NCBI GenBank assembly: GCA_002435955.1 | Contig: DIWZ01000006.1 | Coordinates: 149,616 to 213,615 of the forward strand | Source of the DNA: Pelobacter sp. UBA6093 | GTDB taxonomy: Bacteria > Desulfobacterota > Desulfuromonadia > Desulfuromonadales > Syntrophotaleaceae | Length of the DNA stretch: 64,000 nt | Direction of reading: 5' to 3' | Translations under genes and position numbers: made by a program | In this document: positions 35,349 through 43,540 of the stretch, piece after piece | Position numbering within the stretch: position 1 is the stretch's first letter | Layout: every line of letters starts with the position of its first letter | Notes under the pieces: generated by a model | Told to the model about the DNA's origin: nothing | The model's input: the letters and a program-made list of their open reading frames with translations, nothing else | The model's database searches: none

Positions 35349-35410
35349 GGTTACCTCCCGCCGAGGATAATCATATTCGGCATTCATCGGTGAGGCTTTT
35401 AAAATTGCTC

Positions 35411-35479
35411 CTAGGACCCTGTCGGACTATCCGGGCAGAATTTGCAGCCGGCGCATGGATAGTCCGACAGACTCCTTAG
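35411..35479. repeat. Complete copy of the dispersed inverted-repeat element
   Basis: Left arm CTAGGACCCTGTCGGACTATCC (35411-35432) and right arm GGATAGTCCGACAGACTCCTTAG (35457-35479) pair over about 20 of 22 bases with a 24-bp spacer. As RNA it folds into one stem. It lies between a pyrophosphatase gene and the small basic frame. Confidence 0.8.
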
Positions 35480-35595
35480 TTAAAGATATAGATGAATTGA
35501 TAAAAATGGCAAGCTCAGGAGCCTGTCCTGCCAAACCCTTTAATTCCAAACCCATGATTAGAGACTGCCCAAATACTGCTTCCGGGGAGAAACCG

Positions 35596-37245
35596 TCACA
35601 CTTTAAGGATTTTAAGCAAATGAGGGAGCAATTGTTTCTTACGGGACAGTACGCCTTTTAGCTCGTAAAGGCCGGTATCGAGCCGAGGATAGCCCACCCG
35701 GCCAATCAATTCACTGTTCCCGGACAGCAGTAACAGGCTTGTTGCCCTCACGATATCCGTTACCAACAGGCCCCCGAGGTCAAGCGCACGGTCTGTGCAA
35801 AGTTGTCCGAGACTCAAAGCAATTTCACTGCGTTTGTCCTGGAATTCATCAAAACTGACAACTTCTACCTGCCCAACGCCAAAACGTCTACCTTCCTGGG
35901 TATATTCTTTGAAATCCGCCAAAATCAATTCTTTCATGCTTCCGTAGGCGGCCAGGGCGCTGCCTGCGGCAAACATGCGTCCGCCAAATTCCTGCGGATC
36001 GAGTTTGGCCAGATCGGCCAGCCAAACACATAGCTCACGATCGATATCGGTGGAGGTTGGCGATCTGAGCAATACCGTATCGGAAAGCAGACCGGCCAGC
36101 AGCAATCCGGCAGTCTGGGGGTCGGGAAGCATATTGGCGCATTTGTAAAGATCTGCAACTATTGAGCAGGTACTGCCCAAGGGCTGGTTGACAAAACGGA
36201 TGGGTGCGTCGGTGTGGATGTTTGCGAGACGATGATGATCAATTATTTCCAAAATCTCAACACGGTCGGCGCCAGGGACAGCCTGGCTTAGCTCGTTGTG
36301 ATCGACAAGCATGAGTTTAATCGGTAACGGTGCCAGCAAGGTGCTTTTTGTGGCAACCGCAACGACTCGTCCGGTACCATCCAGCACCAACACCCCCGGT
36401 TGGGCTGAATCCATGAACCGATAGCGCAGGGCTTCAAGGGATTCATCCATTCCAGCGGTAGCAAAATCTGTGGACATAAGGCATTCCACAGGCGTGGAAA
36501 GCCGTACCAGCGAAGCGGTGGTCGCCGTATCATAGGCTGTCGCCAGGACCGTAACGCCGTTTTTTCTGGCCGTTTCAAGCACCTCCACGCTCATGGACTG
36601 CCCGCCGGTAATTACCAGCAACCGCACACCGAGGCTTGCCGCGTGACGTTGAATGTCCTCGCGGTCGCCGGTTACCACCAGAAGCCGGCCAGGATCAAGT
36701 CCCTCCATATGGTGGCAGAAGCTCTCGTAAGCCATGGCACCTACGTAAAGATCCAGATCCTCCACACCCTGCGACGCTCCATGGTTTAGCACCTCGGCAC
36801 CTAAACAACGCGCCAGGGTTAAAGGGGAAGTCTGAATCTGCCTGATGCGCCCTTCCTGACCGGCAACTAAAAATCTTTCCGCCACCTGACGTAGAAAAAG
36901 CAAACCCAAAGCCCGTCCATCTTTATCGATGACCGGCAGCACCCCTATATTGTGACGATGCAGCAGATCAAGCGCCCAGGCCAGGGGGGCTCCTTCGTGG
37001 ATGGTTACCGCCGGCTGTTTCACCACATCCCCCACCCTGGGCACTACGTCAGACAGTAACCTCGGCGGTTCCACGCCGAGGGATTCAAGAACAAATTCCG
37101 TCTGCCGGTTGAGATAGCCGGCCCGCGCAGGGATGACATTATTCACGCCCTGCAGACTACGCAAGCGAGCATAAGCCAGCGCACTGCATACAGAATCAGT
37201 ATCAGGGTTGCGATGTCCTACGACAAAAATCCTTTCTTGCATCAT
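35596..37245 (-). CDS. Manganese-dependent inorganic pyrophosphatase with CBS and DRTGG domains (family II)
   Basis: The 549-residue DHH-superfamily enzyme hydrolyses pyrophosphate. The catalytic part is split. N-terminal GHRNPDTDSVCSA (10-22) binds Mn. A regulatory insert follows, with CBS1 (about 72-130), a DRTGG domain (about 135-245, including LLVVTGDREDIQ) and CBS2 (about 245-300). The DHH core then resumes with MLVDHNE near 315 and IIDHHR near 335, and a C-terminal DHHA2 domain ends SRKKQLLP. CBS-pyrophosphatases are known to be regulated by AMP/ADP and, with DRTGG, by diadenosine polyphosphates. Its start overlaps the DUF3108 gene stop (ATGA), so the two are coupled. Confidence 0.94.
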   Translation of the reverse strand: MMQERIFVVGHRNPDTDSVCSALAYARLRSLQGVNNVIPARAGYLNRQTEFVLESLGVEPPRLLSDVVPRVGDVVKQPAVTIHEGAPLAWALDLLHRHNIGVLPVIDKDGRALGLLFLRQVAERFLVAGQEGRIRQIQTSPLTLARCLGAEVLNHGASQGVEDLDLYVGAMAYESFCHHMEGLDPGRLLVVTGDREDIQRHAASLGVRLLVITGGQSMSVEVLETARKNGVTVLATAYDTATTASLVRLSTPVECLMSTDFATAGMDESLEALRYRFMDSAQPGVLVLDGTGRVVAVATKSTLLAPLPIKLMLVDHNELSQAVPGADRVEILEIIDHHRLANIHTDAPIRFVNQPLGSTCSIVADLYKCANMLPDPQTAGLLLAGLLSDTVLLRSPTSTDIDRELCVWLADLAKLDPQEFGGRMFAAGSALAAYGSMKELILADFKEYTQEGRRFGVGQVEVVSFDEFQDKRSEIALSLGQLCTDRALDLGGLLVTDIVRATSLLLLSGNSELIGRVGYPRLDTGLYELKGVLSRKKQLLPHLLKILKV

Positions 37246-38075
37246 TTAACCTCTTCATGGGAACGCAGAGTTGCTCGAACATCGCCAAGACCAACGACAT
37301 CCTTCACAATAACCTTACCGGGGCGCATGTCGCCATCGAACCAGATATAGAGGGTCCCATCTCCGGTATCAAAAACCTCAGGGTCGAGTACCACTTTTAC
37401 AACCAAACCGCTGGCTGGCAATGGCGTATCCTTTGGACGCCGGTTTTCAGGCAATACCGCGATGGCGATATCGGTCGATCCCCCCCTGGCAAAAGAGGGG
37501 ATCTGATAGGAAGCGCCACCCTGCACCGGACCGAATAGCCCTGCCCTGAAATTATAAAAGGCCCCCAGGATATCGTAGGGGTAAGCCCCCTCCCCCATGG
37601 AGTAACGCTTCACCGGACTCTCTCGACCGTTGCGCGTTACCTTTTCGATAATCTGACGACGAGGATAGTCATATACCCAATTTTTCAGGCGGGATGTGAC
37701 CGTCCCTCCTTTGGTTCTATACATATCGGCATCGTAGCTTTCAGGGCGCAGACTTCCATCATCGGCCAGCCGCAGATACGATACATAACGCTGTCGCCGA
37801 TTACCGGTCAGCCAGCTTGCTATTCCAAGAGTTCGCGCCTCCAAAACCGCACGATAACGATTTGGCTCATCCGTTTTGGTAAGGGAGAACTCCGCAACGG
37901 CCAGGCGTTCGAACCATAAAAAAGCAATGTCGTAAGACAATGTTTCACCACGAAAGGCATTCAAGGCTTCGCGGGCACCGGCCGGACCGGATGGGACATT
38001 TCCAGGCTCAGCCCATAGTGGACAGGAAAAAGAGCCTAAAAAAATAACCATGAACAACAATAACCCTGTTTTCAT
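37242..38075 (-). CDS. DUF3108 domain-containing exported protein
   Basis: The 277-residue protein has a signal peptide (MKTGLLLFMVIFLGSFSC-PLWAEP) and the DUF3108 pattern: LSYDIAFLWFERLAVAEF at the N-terminus, RYVSYLRLADDGSLRPESYDA, DILGAFYNFRAG near 180, and a C-terminal VLDPEVFDTGDGTLYIWFDGD. The function of DUF3108 is unknown; the predicted all-beta fold and export suggest an envelope role. The ATG at 38075 has GGAG 5 nt upstream. It precedes and overlaps the pyrophosphatase gene. Confidence 0.82.
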   Translation of the reverse strand: MKTGLLLFMVIFLGSFSCPLWAEPGNVPSGPAGAREALNAFRGETLSYDIAFLWFERLAVAEFSLTKTDEPNRYRAVLEARTLGIASWLTGNRRQRYVSYLRLADDGSLRPESYDADMYRTKGGTVTSRLKNWVYDYPRRQIIEKVTRNGRESPVKRYSMGEGAYPYDILGAFYNFRAGLFGPVQGGASYQIPSFARGGSTDIAIAVLPENRRPKDTPLPASGLVVKVVLDPEVFDTGDGTLYIWFDGDMRPGKVIVKDVVGLGDVRATLRSHEEVK

Positions 38076-38227
38076 CTGTGCTCCCCCTGGCCGCAGTGGA
38101 TGAAGCGTAAAAAATCTTATCGAGTTTACTTCGTGAAGGTTCGGCAAGTCTGCCGCATACGCAGCTTCAACCCTAAATCCTTGACATGCAATCCCGGCCC
38201 CACTACCATGCGCTGTACCGAGAAGAT

Positions 38228-38303
38228 CCAGGGGGCTGTCGAGCTATCCATGAGCCGGTTGCAGATTCAACTGTTTGGCCCGTATAGTCCGACAGGCTCC
38301 TGG
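38228..38303. repeat. Complete copy of the dispersed inverted-repeat element
   Basis: Left arm CCAGGGGGCTGTCGAGCTATCC (38228-38249) and right arm GTATAGTCCGACAGGCTCCTGG (38282-38303) pair with a few mismatches around a 32-bp spacer. It lies 35 bp before the ArsR start codon, so promoter elements of that gene must lie within or beside it. Confidence 0.78.
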
Positions 38304-38337
38304 GCGAAATCCCCTCAACCACGCGAATACCGGACCG

Positions 38338-38631
38338 ATGGACTTCGACAAAACCAAAACCTATGAACGCGAGGCGGAAATTCTCAAAGCTTTGGGGCAT
38401 CCCATTCGACTGAAAATCGTAGCTGGCCTGCTCGCGGAAGCCTGCAATGTCAAAAAGATTTGGGAGTGCCTTGGCTTGCCTCAGGCAACGGTATCTCAAC
38501 ATCTGGCCCTGCTCAAAAATAAAGGTATTATCGAAGGGCGCCGCAACGGCGTCGAAGTTTTTTATACAGTCATTTCAGAAGATGCGCGCCGCATCGTTGA
38601 AGCCGTATCCCAAAAGAGTACTCCTTTATGA
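38338..38631 (+). CDS. ArsR/SmtB-family transcriptional regulator
   Basis: The 97-residue protein is a single winged helix: EAEILKALGHPIRLKIVAGLL, then LPQATVSQHLALLKNKGII as recognition helix, and a wing GRRNGVEVFYTV. It lacks the usual CVC metal-binding motif in the DNA-binding helix. It does have two Cys, in EACNV and WECLG, that could sense redox or sulfur. The ATG at 38338 has only a weak upstream GGA. It overlaps the downstream methyltransferase gene by 4 nt, an unusual pairing. Confidence 0.85.
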   Translation: MDFDKTKTYEREAEILKALGHPIRLKIVAGLLAEACNVKKIWECLGLPQATVSQHLALLKNKGIIEGRRNGVEVFYTVISEDARRIVEAVSQKSTPL

Positions 38632-39806
38632 TTCAACTGCATCTCCGGTCCGGTCACGACCGCCGCATCCGTCGTGGCCACCCCTGGGTTTTCAGCAACG
38701 AAATCCAGACCCCCTGTAACGAAATAAAACCGGGTGAAACCATCGAAATATTGACCGCAACCGGTGAATATCTTGGGACTGGCTACTATAACCCCCACTC
38801 ACTGATTGCCGGCCGTCTTCTATCCAGACAGCGCGAATGTATCGATTGCGTCGAGTTTTATCGCGACCGCCTGCACAAAGCGATGCTCATGCGCAAGGCG
38901 ATCTATGGCGAGTCCACCGCAATACGTCTGGTCCACGGCGAGGGTGACTATCTGCCGGGCCTGGTGGTCGACCGCTACGATAACGTTCTTGCGGTGCAAT
39001 TTCTGACCCTGGGCATTGATTGCCGCAGCAGTTTGATATTGCAGGCCCTGACCGAGATTTTTGAACCTGTGGCTATTGTCGGACGCAATAACGTTGCGGT
39101 CCGGGACCTGGAAAACTTGCCACGTCAGGTTGAAATCCTGCGGGGCCAACTTCCTGACCGCCTTGAAATAACCGAAAACGGGCTGCGATTCAAGGTAGAT
39201 ATTCTGCATGGCCAAAAAACCGGGCATTTTCTCGACCAGAAAGAGAACCACCTCGCTCTTCGCGACCGTGTGAACGGTAAACGGATCCTCGATCTGTTCT
39301 GTTATTCGGGAAGTTGGTCCGTCCATGCGGCACGCTACGGAGCCAATGAAGTAATCGGCATCGACATTTCTCCTGGAGCGGTAGCTCTTGCGCAGGAAAA
39401 TGCGCGGCTTAACTTCCAAGAAAACATCTGCCGCTTTGTCCAGTCCGATGTTTTCGACAGTTTGCGGCAGTTCCATGGGAATAACGAACGATTTGGCGGG
39501 ATCATCCTCGATCCGCCAGCCTTCATAAAAAACCGCAAACGCATGCGCGAAGGGATCAAGGGGTATCTGACGATCAACCGCCGCGCCATGGAACTGCTGG
39601 AACCGGACGGTGTTTTGTTCACCTGCACCTGCTCTCACCACATGGATCGCGAAACTTTCCTCGACACCCTGCGTCAGGCCGCTTTCCAGGCTGGACGCGA
39701 AATGCGTCTGCTCGAAATCCGCGGCCAATCCTATGATCATCCGGTTTTATGTTCATGCCCCGAAACCGAATACCTCAAATGTGCCGTGCTGCAAGCTTGC
39801 GGATGA
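38628..39806 (+). CDS. Class I SAM-dependent rRNA methyltransferase, RlmI-like
   Basis: The 392-residue protein has an N-terminal PUA domain (GHDRRIRRGHPWVFSNEI), the EEHI-like middle domain and a Rossmann methyltransferase domain. Visible motifs are GHFLDQKENH, LDLFCYSGSWSVHAARYGA, IGIDISPGAV, the catalytic LDPPAFIKN near 300 and TCTCSHHM with the catalytic Cys. E. coli RlmI makes m5C1962 in 23S rRNA; this is the nearest functional match. Its start overlaps the ArsR stop (ATGA). Confidence 0.9.
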   Translation: MIQLHLRSGHDRRIRRGHPWVFSNEIQTPCNEIKPGETIEILTATGEYLGTGYYNPHSLIAGRLLSRQRECIDCVEFYRDRLHKAMLMRKAIYGESTAIRLVHGEGDYLPGLVVDRYDNVLAVQFLTLGIDCRSSLILQALTEIFEPVAIVGRNNVAVRDLENLPRQVEILRGQLPDRLEITENGLRFKVDILHGQKTGHFLDQKENHLALRDRVNGKRILDLFCYSGSWSVHAARYGANEVIGIDISPGAVALAQENARLNFQENICRFVQSDVFDSLRQFHGNNERFGGIILDPPAFIKNRKRMREGIKGYLTINRRAMELLEPDGVLFTCTCSHHMDRETFLDTLRQAAFQAGREMRLLEIRGQSYDHPVLCSCPETEYLKCAVLQACG

Positions 39807-39821
39807 GGGGGAGATCGATCG

Positions 39822-40625
39822 TCAGGTTTTGCGTGCCACGCCATAAATCACATGATAGGTGGCGGACAGCATGCCGCCGGTGGAGAAACGCCGGTCATAA
39901 CTGTCGGTGAGGCGGTGCATGACGCGACGGGAGGCCAGACCGCGCGGCCGTCGCAGCGATGCGTTGTGCGCACCTACCCCTTTGAGAGAGCGCAAAAGGT
40001 CCGCCACTGTGACGTGCTTTTCGCATTCATCCTCTTCCCATACCTGTAAAATTTCAAAGCCCCCTTCCCTCAGGGATGTTTCCACCGATGCTCTGCTCGG
40101 CAGCGCAAGCAGGTAATCCGGCTCCGTATGTCCTTCCATGACCAGTGCCTCGCGGTAACAGTCTTTGAGCTCCCACAGGGTTCGGTTGCCGAAAAGGGCG
40201 AAAATAAATACGCCTTCGCGTTGGAGAACCCGAAGGCACTCGGCAAACGCCATTCCCAGGTTCCCCACCCATTGATAGACCGAAGCACTGCAGATAAGGG
40301 GCAGCCTTTCTGAAACCACCGGCAGTGCGGCAGCGTCCAGATCGACAGCCCAGGCCCCGGGCAGGCGTTGTCGGGCAATCCGGGTCATGGCATGGGCAAG
40401 ATCGGACACCATCGGACGCAATTGGGGATTCGACCTGGTTAACAGCTCTGAAAGATAGCCCGTACCTGTGCCTATTTCAAGGAACCGTCCATGGCTTGGG
40501 CCATCGGACTGGACCAGGGCCGCTACCTTTCGCGCAACCCGCTTCTGAACATCGGCGTAGCCATCGTATGTTTCAGAACTGGCTGAAAATTGACGTTGCA
40601 CCTGGCGACGATCCATGCCGTTCAT
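39822..40625 (-). CDS. bioC: Malonyl-ACP O-methyltransferase BioC
   Basis: BioC methylates malonyl-ACP so that fatty acid synthase can build a pimeloyl chain. The 267-residue protein has the family start RRQVQRQFSASSETYDGYADVQ, SAM motif I FLEIGTGTGYLSELL and VYQWVGNLGMAFAECLRVLQ. The ATG at 40625 overlaps the bioH stop (ATGA). A frame to 40772 lies inside bioH and was rejected. It is the last gene of bioW-bioF-bioH-bioC. Confidence 0.9.
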   Translation of the reverse strand: MNGMDRRQVQRQFSASSETYDGYADVQKRVARKVAALVQSDGPSHGRFLEIGTGTGYLSELLTRSNPQLRPMVSDLAHAMTRIARQRLPGAWAVDLDAAALPVVSERLPLICSASVYQWVGNLGMAFAECLRVLQREGVFIFALFGNRTLWELKDCYREALVMEGHTEPDYLLALPSRASVETSLREGGFEILQVWEEDECEKHVTVADLLRSLKGVGAHNASLRRPRGLASRRVMHRLTDSYDRRFSTGGMLSATYHVIYGVARKT

Positions 40626-41431
40626 GTAAGAAATTCTTTCAGAACCAGGGCGCACCGACCCGGTTGACTGACAAAGGGCGCGTGCCCGACCCGATCCAAT
40701 GGCACCCATTGCGCATCCGTCAGGTGCAAAGCCAGGTACCTGCCGGCTGCAGCAGGTATGACGGTGTCGCAATCACCATGCATAACCAATGAAGGAATGC
40801 TTGGCCATCGGCTCCCCCGCAAATCCACGTTGCTCAAGGTGTCCAGACCGCCCAATCCGGCATCTTTGACCGGCGGCGGGCAGGGATCCAGAATCTCATG
40901 CTTGAGGGCATGAAGAACCGTCTCGTCGATGTCCTCGCCCTCGAATTGCTGCATGAAAAATCCTTCCAGAGCGCCGCGGGGATCACGCCTGAACTGCCGT
41001 GCCAGAATCTTGATTTGTGCCGCGGGTTGACCTGCCGTCCACGAATCGCGCTTTACAAAACAAGGTGTGGTCGATACCAGGACCAGTTTTTTAACCCGGG
41101 CACCCAGACGCTCGGCAAGTTCTAGCGCCACCATCCCGCCAAGGGACCAGCCCAGAAGGTAGATTTCCGCGGCATTCACCGTCCCAAGCCATTCCTCCAC
41201 ATCTGCAGCCAGATATCCCAGATCATATCCTGGGCCGGGGTCCGACCTGCCATGCCCGCGTAAATCTGGCGCCAGCATTCTGAACGAGTCTGCCAGCGGT
41301 TGCATAAGCTGCCGGAATACGCTCGAAGACATGCCCCAGCCGTGTAACATCACCAACGTCGGACCTTCCCCCTGTTCTCGGTAGCTGACGGTACGACCAT
41401 CGCCAAGGCGGCAAAATCTCATGACTGTCAT
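40622..41431 (-). CDS. bioH: Pimeloyl-ACP methyl ester carboxylesterase BioH
   Basis: This 269-residue alpha/beta hydrolase has LVMLHGWGMSSSVF with the oxyanion HGWG near 30, the nucleophile elbow LLGWSLGGM (Ser near 97), an Asp in HGDCDTVIPA and a His in DRVGHAPFVSQP. BioH removes the methyl ester from pimeloyl-ACP methyl ester. Assignment among alpha/beta hydrolases rests on the motif spacing and on its place between bioF and bioC, with 4-nt overlaps at both ends. Confidence 0.9.
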   Translation of the reverse strand: MTVMRFCRLGDGRTVSYREQGEGPTLVMLHGWGMSSSVFRQLMQPLADSFRMLAPDLRGHGRSDPGPGYDLGYLAADVEEWLGTVNAAEIYLLGWSLGGMVALELAERLGARVKKLVLVSTTPCFVKRDSWTAGQPAAQIKILARQFRRDPRGALEGFFMQQFEGEDIDETVLHALKHEILDPCPPPVKDAGLGGLDTLSNVDLRGSRWPSIPSLVMHGDCDTVIPAAAGRYLALHLTDAQWVPLDRVGHAPFVSQPGRCALVLKEFLT

Positions 41432-42600
41432 AGGGCCAGAACTCTCCGGATAAGGTCTGCGGCACGCAGCAGATCATCGGGCTGATGGGTGGCCATGAGT
41501 GTAACCCGCAGTCGGCAGCTCCCCTCGGGCACCGTCGGAGGCCGGATGCCCTGCACAAACACCCCCTGATCCTGCAGCCAGGCGCTGGCACGCATGGTAG
41601 GCTCGGGATCCACCGTGATTATCGGCAAAATCGGGGAGACGCCATCGGTATCGACAGGCAAGGAAGTCGCAAGGCACCGGGTCATAAGACTGCGCAGTTT
41701 TTGCAACTGCAAGCGCCGTCGGCGGCCTTCTTCACCGTCAACGATATCGAGTGCGGCAAGTCCTGCCGCGGCAACGCCCGGTGGGAGACTGGTTGAAAAG
41801 ATAAAGGAGCGGGAACGGTTGATCAATGACTGAATCAGAACATCCGGACCCGCCACAAAGGCGCCGAATCCCCCCAAAGCCTTACCGAGCGTCCCCATAT
41901 GAAGATCGATATCCGGCATGCATCCCCAATACTCCCCGGTGCCTTTACCACCATCGCCAAGCACTCCGGTGCCGTGCGCATCATCGACCATCAGCAGGCA
42001 GTCGTAGTGGTTTTTCAGGGCCACCAGTTCCGGCAGTGGTGCCAGATCGCCATCCATACTGAAAACACCATCGGTGACGATCAGCCACTGACCTTTACGC
42101 ACCGGTGCTTCTTGGACCATCAACCGCTGTAGAGTGTGGGTATCCCTGTGGGGGTAGACCACCACCCTGGCCTGACTGAGACGACAACCATCGATGATCG
42201 AAGCATGATTGAGACTGTCGGAAAAGATTACGTCGTCAGGCCCCATCAATCCTTGCAGAATGCCGACGTTGGCGGCGTATCCCGCATTGAAAAGCAGTGC
42301 GCTTTCTGTTCCTTTGAACTGACTCAGCCGATCTTCGAGATCACGGTGCAGGGTCATGCTGCCGGAGACCAGCCGACTGGCTCCGGATCCTGTGCCATAT
42401 TGCATGGTGGCCCGACAGTGCGCTTCGATAAGGGCCGGGTGGTCAGCCAGGCCGAGGTAGTTATTTGAGCACAGCAGCAAAACCTCGTTGCCATCCAGAC
42501 GGATATGGTCTCGCTGAGCCCCCGAAACGGTTTTCAGTTGACGCAGCATGCCCTCGCCGCGCAGACGCTCAAGAGCGTTCTGCCAGGTTTCAAGACTCAT
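41428..42600 (-). CDS. bioF: 8-amino-7-oxononanoate synthase BioF
   Basis: BioF condenses pimeloyl-CoA or pimeloyl-ACP with alanine to give 8-amino-7-oxononanoate. The 390-residue PLP enzyme has LCSNNYLGLADHP near 46, GSGASRLVSGS near 73, VDDAHGTGVLGD near 200 and the Schiff-base Lys in GTLGKALGGFGAF near 235. The ATG at 42600 overlaps the bioW stop (ATGA); a GTG at 42609 is less likely. Confidence 0.95.
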   Translation of the reverse strand: MSLETWQNALERLRGEGMLRQLKTVSGAQRDHIRLDGNEVLLLCSNNYLGLADHPALIEAHCRATMQYGTGSGASRLVSGSMTLHRDLEDRLSQFKGTESALLFNAGYAANVGILQGLMGPDDVIFSDSLNHASIIDGCRLSQARVVVYPHRDTHTLQRLMVQEAPVRKGQWLIVTDGVFSMDGDLAPLPELVALKNHYDCLLMVDDAHGTGVLGDGGKGTGEYWGCMPDIDLHMGTLGKALGGFGAFVAGPDVLIQSLINRSRSFIFSTSLPPGVAAAGLAALDIVDGEEGRRRRLQLQKLRSLMTRCLATSLPVDTDGVSPILPIITVDPEPTMRASAWLQDQGVFVQGIRPPTVPEGSCRLRVTLMATHQPDDLLRAADLIRRVLAL

Positions 42601-43394
42601 GCAGACCACCTTTCGTCAGGGAGAATCCGTCCGACACGGTCAATAAGCACTACTTGTTTTTCCAGATAATGGGACAGATCGTCCAAGTCAACCCCGGGAG
42701 TTACAAAAAAGGCCCGTCCGCCATTTTCTTCACCCAAGGGTTTGAGCAGAGGAAATCGCACATAGCCCAGGCAGGAAGCCGCCACATAACCGGCCGTGTA
42801 CCCAGGGTCGTCGGACCAGCACAATTCGGCGACAATACCGGGGGCCTGCAGAACCTTGGCGGCAAGCACCAGGGCCTCTTTTACATGGGAATTATCCAGT
42901 CCGGCCGCTTGCAGCAATTCCTGCAGGCAGCAAGCCGCTGCGTCACCAAGATCCATGCGCGAGACCCTGATTCCTCGCTGAAAATCGCCTTCAAGGCGTA
43001 TTCCGGTAACGGCATCGATCAACATGGCACCGCGCATGCTGCCGCCATCCGGCGCCGCGCCACCAGCCATGGTATCCATGGCGCAGCGGGCTGCCTTGGC
43101 GGACACTCCCGCCTTTATTAGCATGGACAGAGCCGCCGCCCTGCCCTCATCAACGGACTCAACGCAGACCGTGCGAACATCAGGCAAGCCGAGATACATA
43201 ACCTGCGTCGGATCGACCTTTTCCACCGTCAGAAAAATCTGTTCTGCCTGGCCTTTGTCATGACACAGTGCCCGTCGTACCATGGCAGCCGCCAACTCAT
43301 CGATCCGACTTGCAGTGGCCAGATTTTCAGCTCCGGATGTATGACGTTCATTGCGCGAAGCACGCATGCGTATGCTATACAATATTTTGTCCAT
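42597..43394 (-). CDS. bioW: 6-carboxyhexanoate--CoA ligase BioW
   Basis: BioW activates free pimelate to pimeloyl-CoA. The 265-residue protein begins KILYSIRMRAS, the family N-terminus, and shows SMRGAMLIDAVTGIRLE near 140, RGIRVSRMDLG near 163 and GYVRFPLLK near 217. The ATG at 43394 has no ribosome site and lies 2-3 nt after the predicted transcription start, so the mRNA may be leaderless. An in-frame ATG at 43367 would leave a leader of about 29 nt but also lacks a ribosome site. It is first in an operon that also encodes BioH and BioC. Confidence 0.93.
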   Translation of the reverse strand: MDKILYSIRMRASRNERHTSGAENLATASRIDELAAAMVRRALCHDKGQAEQIFLTVEKVDPTQVMYLGLPDVRTVCVESVDEGRAAALSMLIKAGVSAKAARCAMDTMAGGAAPDGGSMRGAMLIDAVTGIRLEGDFQRGIRVSRMDLGDAAACCLQELLQAAGLDNSHVKEALVLAAKVLQAPGIVAELCWSDDPGYTAGYVAASCLGYVRFPLLKPLGEENGGRAFFVTPGVDLDDLSHYLEKQVVLIDRVGRILPDERWSA

Positions 43395-43402
43395 GGGGGT
43401 GA

Positions 43403-43431
43403 AAATTACCAGTGCGGGCAGGGATTGTCAA
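43403..43431 (-). promoter_or_regulatory. Promoter of the bioWFHC operon
   Basis: Minus-strand TTGACA (43426-43431), a 17-nt spacer and TAATTT (43403-43408). The predicted start is 43395-43398, almost on the bioW ATG. The -35 box is part of the right arm of the BirA-like operator, so bound repressor would block RNA polymerase. Confidence 0.75.
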
Positions 43432-43456
43432 CAACTAGAGGCGTTGCCGTTGACAA
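43425..43456 (-). promoter_or_regulatory. BirA-type biotin operator
   Basis: TTGTCAACG-N14-TGTTGACAA is a dyad with 9-bp arms and 14-nt spacer. The BirA operator consensus as I know it is TTGTAAACC-N14/15-GGTTTACAA, so spacing is exact and seven of nine bases match in each arm. It sits 31 bp before the bioW start and overlaps the -35 box. Repression by BirA-biotinoyl-AMP is the expected regulation. Confidence 0.88.
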
Positions 43457-43485
43457 CCGATTTCTTTCAGATACAGCAAAGTTAA

Positions 43486-43513
43486 AGGCCGCCTGTCCAG
43501 AGACAGGCGGCCT
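43486..43513 (-). terminator. Terminator after dxs
   Basis: A perfect 12-bp stem AGGCCGCCTGTC with GACAGGCGGCCT and a 4-nt loop, followed on the minus strand by TTAACTTTG. It lies 27 nt beyond the dxs stop and just upstream of the BirA operator. Confidence 0.82.
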
Positions 43514-43540
43514 GAAAACATGAAGGCATAAATTCCATAT

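Noticed and set aside
35455..35661. A 68-codon plus-strand frame between the repeat element and the pyrophosphatase
   Set aside because: It begins inside the repeat arm, overlaps the pyrophosphatase 3' end and has no ribosome site.
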